64,000 nucleotides of DNA, taken from NCBI RefSeq assembly GCF_026540855.1, contig NZ_JALNUP010000002.1, forward strand, positions 1 through 64,000, read 5' to 3'. Origin of the DNA: Sphingomonas sp. GC_Shp_5 (GTDB taxonomy: Bacteria; Pseudomonadota; Alphaproteobacteria; Sphingomonadales; Sphingomonadaceae). The notes beneath the pieces were generated by a model that was not told where the DNA came from, did not search any database, and worked only from the letters and a program-made list of their open reading frames with translations. Shown piece after piece: positions 61,766 to 64,000 of this stretch. Both the position numbers and the translations under genes were made by a program. Numbering within the stretch: the stretch's first letter is position 1; each line of letters starts with the position of its first letter.

Positions 61766-62896
61766 GTGAGCGCGTTCGCGGTCCGTGGCTGGTGCCCCGA
61801 TGCCTGGCGGCCGATGCTGGCGGGTGACGGTCTGCTCGTCCGGATGCGGCCGCGGCTCGGGCGGCTGACCCGCGAGCAGGCGCTCGGCCTGTGCGCGGCG
61901 GCGCTGGCGTATGGCAATGGTGCGATCGACCTCACCAGCCGCGGCAACCTCCAGCTGCGCGGGATCACCGAGCGGCGATGGCAGGGGTTGATCGACCAAC
62001 TGATCGCCCTTGACCTGATCGATGCCGATCCCGGCCTTGAGGCGCGCACCGCCATCCTCGTCGCGCCGGACTGGCGGGCAGGGGACGACACCCAGCGCAT
62101 CGCCGCCGCCTTGCTGGCGCGGCGCGGCGATTGGCCCGATCTGCCCGGCAAGATCGGCGTGACGATCGATGCGGGGCCGGCGCCGGTGCTGCTCGCCGAC
62201 CCCGGCGATTTCCGCATCGAGCGCGGTATGTCGGGCGGCCTGATCCTGCGCGCCGACGGCCATGCCGAGGGCGTGGCGCTGGCAGCCGGCACGGAGGTCG
62301 ATCAGCTGATCGAGCTGGGGCGTTGGTACGTCGCCAGCGGCGGTCGCGAGGCCGGGCGGATGGCGCGGCATCGCGCGCCGCTGCCCGGCTGGGCGACGCC
62401 GGGCGAAGCGCCGGCGCCCGCCGCGGCGGCATGGCAACCGGGCCGTCATCCGCTCGGCAGCGTGCTCGGTGCGCCGTTCGGCCGGGTCGATGCGGCTGCG
62501 CTCGCCGCCTGCCTCGAGGCGAGCGCGGCGACCGCGCTGCGGATCACGCCATGGCGGCTGCTGATCCTCGAAGGCGCCACCATCGACACAGCCGCGGGCT
62601 TCGTCGCCGACCCGCATGCGCCGGCGATCACCGCCGATGCCTGTGTCGGTGCGCCGTCGTGCCCGCAAGGCTCGGTCACGACCCGCGATCTCGCCTTGCG
62701 CCTGGCGCCGCATATCGACGGGCGACTTCACGTCTCCGGCTGTGCCAAGGGCTGCGCGCGCAGCCGGCCGGCCGATGTCGTGCTGGTCGGACGTGACGGC
62801 CGCTTTGATCTCGTGCTCGCCGGCCGCGCCGGCGATCCTCCCTCCCGCACCGGTCTCGCCGCAGACCAATTGCTCGCCCTGTTCGGAACCCGCTGA
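61766..62896 (+). CDS. cobG: precorrin-3B synthase-like protein (CobG)
   Basis: 376 residues from GTG 61766. SAFAVRGWCPDAWRPM with DGLLVRMRPRLGRLT and IDLTSRGNLQLRGI are nitrite/sulphite-reductase ferredoxin-half signatures. CVGAPSCPQG and CAKGCARSRPADVVLVG supply the four cysteines of a siroheme-type [4Fe-4S] cluster. CobG converts precorrin-3A to precorrin-3B in the oxygen-dependent cobalamin pathway. A start at 61682 (GTG) is also in frame but adds an unlike N-terminus. The stop overlaps the cobH start by one base. It is the first gene under the cobalamin riboswitch. Confidence 0.85.
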   Translation: MSAFAVRGWCPDAWRPMLAGDGLLVRMRPRLGRLTREQALGLCAAALAYGNGAIDLTSRGNLQLRGITERRWQGLIDQLIALDLIDADPGLEARTAILVAPDWRAGDDTQRIAAALLARRGDWPDLPGKIGVTIDAGPAPVLLADPGDFRIERGMSGGLILRADGHAEGVALAAGTEVDQLIELGRWYVASGGREAGRMARHRAPLPGWATPGEAPAPAAAAWQPGRHPLGSVLGAPFGRVDAAALAACLEASAATALRITPWRLLILEGATIDTAAGFVADPHAPAITADACVGAPSCPQGSVTTRDLALRLAPHIDGRLHVSGCAKGCARSRPADVVLVGRDGRFDLVLAGRAGDPPSRTGLAADQLLALFGTR

Positions 62897-63525
62897 TGCC
62901 CTACACCTACGAAACCGACGGTGCCGCGATCTACCGCCAGTCGTTCGCGATCATCCGCGCCGAGGCCGATCTCGCCGCCTTTGCCGGGGCGGAGGAGGCG
63001 GTCGCGGTGCGGATGATCCACGCCGCGGGCATGGTCGGTCTCGCCGACTATATCCGCTTTTCGCCGGGGTTCGCCGAAGCGGGGCGAACGGCGCTCGAGG
63101 CCGGCGCGCCGATCCTGTGCGATGCGCGGATGGTCAGCGAGGGTGTCACCCGCACCCGCTTGCCGGCCGACAACCAGGTGATCTGTACCCTGCAGGCGCC
63201 CGAGACGCCGGGCCTCGCCCAGGCGATGGCCAACACCCGCTCGGCGGCGGCGCTCGAATTGTGGCGGCCGCATCTCGCCGGCGCTTTGGTCGCGATCGGC
63301 AACGCGCCAACCGCGCTGTTCCACCTGCTCAACATGCTCGAGGATCCCGCTTGCCCGCGCCCGGCGGCGATCATCGGCTGCCCGGTCGGCTTTGTCGGCG
63401 CCGCCGAATCCAAGGCGGCGCTGTGGGCGGCGCAGCCGTTGCCCTGTGCGATCGTCGAGGGGCGGCTCGGCGGCAGCGCGATCACGGTCGCCGCGATCAA
63501 CGCGCTGGCGAGCCGCGCCGAATGA
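62896..63525 (+). CDS. cobH: precorrin-8X methylmutase (CobH)
   Basis: 209 residues, normal for the family. AVRMIHAAGMVGLADYIRFS contains the active-site histidine of precorrin isomerases. ILCDARMVSEGVTRTRLPAD, LVAIGNAPTALFHLLNML and IIGCPVGFVGAAESK are family hallmarks. It moves a methyl group to form hydrogenobyrinic acid. ATG 62896 overlaps the cobG stop, and the stop overlaps the cobI start by four bases (ATGA), so the three genes form one translationally coupled operon under the riboswitch. Confidence 0.93.
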   Translation: MPYTYETDGAAIYRQSFAIIRAEADLAAFAGAEEAVAVRMIHAAGMVGLADYIRFSPGFAEAGRTALEAGAPILCDARMVSEGVTRTRLPADNQVICTLQAPETPGLAQAMANTRSAAALELWRPHLAGALVAIGNAPTALFHLLNMLEDPACPRPAAIIGCPVGFVGAAESKAALWAAQPLPCAIVEGRLGGSAITVAAINALASRAE

Positions 63526-64000
63526 GCATCGGCACCATCCATGGCGTCGGCCTCGGGCCCGGCGCGGCCGATCTGATGAGCGTCCGCGCCGACCGGCTGG
63601 TGCGAAGCGCGCGCCACGTCGCCTATTTCCGCAAGGCGGGCAAACCCGGCCAGGCGCGGCGCATCGTCGACGGGCTGCTGCGCGCCGACGTCGTCGAGCT
63701 GCCGATGGAATATCCGGTAACCACCGAGATCGCGGTGTCCGATCCCGCCTATAACGATTGCCTCGCCGCCTTTTACGCCGCCTGCGTCGAGCGGCTCGCC
63801 GCGCTGGCGGCAGCGGGCGAGGAGGTGGTGGTGCTGTGCGAGGGCGATCCGTTCTTCTACGGCTCGTTCATGCATCTCTACACCCGGCTCGACGGGCGGG
63901 TGCCGGTGCGCGTGGTGCCCGGCATCACCGGCATGTCCGGTGCCTGGACGGCGAGCGGCGCGCCGATCACCTGGGGTGACGACGTACTGACCGTGCTGAT
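63522..64000 (+). CDS. cobI: precorrin-2 C20-methyltransferase (CobI), cut by the window edge
   Basis: The 159 residues present begin GTIHGVGLGPGAADLMSVRA, a tetrapyrrole-methylase start with the GLGPG SAM-binding loop. VAYFRKAGKPGQARRIVDGL, EYPVTTEI and VVVLCEGDPFFYGSFMHLYT are typical of CobI/CbiL, and VVPGITGMSGAWTASGAPIT is the central block. The enzyme methylates precorrin-2 at C20. The last third of the protein lies outside the window. Start at ATG 63522, overlapping cobH by four bases. Confidence 0.93.
   Translation, partial: MSIGTIHGVGLGPGAADLMSVRADRLVRSARHVAYFRKAGKPGQARRIVDGLLRADVVELPMEYPVTTEIAVSDPAYNDCLAAFYAACVERLAALAAAGEEVVVLCEGDPFFYGSFMHLYTRLDGRVPVRVVPGITGMSGAWTASGAPITWGDDVLTVL

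Overview
This 64-kb window is GC-rich DNA from an alphaproteobacterium, most likely a member of the Sphingomonadaceae (Sphingomonas-like). The basis is several large TonB-dependent receptors (TBDRs), a TBDR/tryptophan-halogenase/cupin cluster, CAZyme genes, Psd plus PmtA phospholipid genes, and the dispersed palindrome CTGAGCTTGTCGAAG. The species call is inference; no rRNA or tRNA gene was seen.

Region 1 (1-7.5 kb) is a zone of gene decay. It starts with scraps of a serine recombinase and a tyrosine recombinase. An aldehyde-oxidoreductase operon follows, of which only the molybdenum subunit (paoC) is whole: paoB has lost its N-terminal part, a flavodoxin has lost its middle, and no paoA lies next to the paoB stump. 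A complete double carboxymuconolactone-decarboxylase/cupin protein comes next. After it lie broken copies of a short-chain dehydrogenase, two aldo/keto reductases, a LysR regulator and a histidine kinase. Region 2 (7.5-10.8 kb) has an intact LysR/epoxide-hydrolase-like divergent pair and a deletion scar joining the first part of a TBDR to the last part of a lactonase.

Region 3 (10.9-20.1 kb) holds a cupin-like (JmjC-type) protein, three translationally coupled FAD halogenase-family genes (the middle one has lost the catalytic residues) and a divergent 1,152-residue TBDR. Region 4 (20.3-44 kb) is mostly a glycan-use locus: GH8, a polysaccharide deacetylase, GH26, two TBDRs, then sialate-O-acetylesterase, type B carboxylesterase, LamG-GH2 and GH27 genes on the minus strand. 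Endo-mannanase, beta-mannosidase-like, alpha-galactosidase and esterases together suggest acetylated galacto(gluco)mannan. Inside it sits a phosphoesterase with a good Pho box, followed by a di-haem peroxidase, and a succinate-semialdehyde-type aldehyde dehydrogenase.

Region 5 (44.4-52.9 kb) holds a three-gene secreted M48 peptidase operon (peptidase frameshifted in a G6 run) and a membrane-lipid cluster: phosphatidylserine decarboxylase, a class III aminotransferase, a frameshifted small membrane protein, a PmtA-like methyltransferase and a NAPE-PLD-like metallo-beta-lactamase protein. Region 6 (53-61 kb) has an OFA-type MFS transporter, an OmpR/EnvZ-like two-component pair, another TBDR and an alginate-export-type porin. 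Region 7 (61.3 kb to the end) is a cobalamin riboswitch followed by overlapping cobG, cobH and cobI genes; cobI runs off the window.

No CRISPR array, complete insertion sequence, origin or stable RNA gene was found. Many long antisense reading frames are by-products of the high GC content and were left out.
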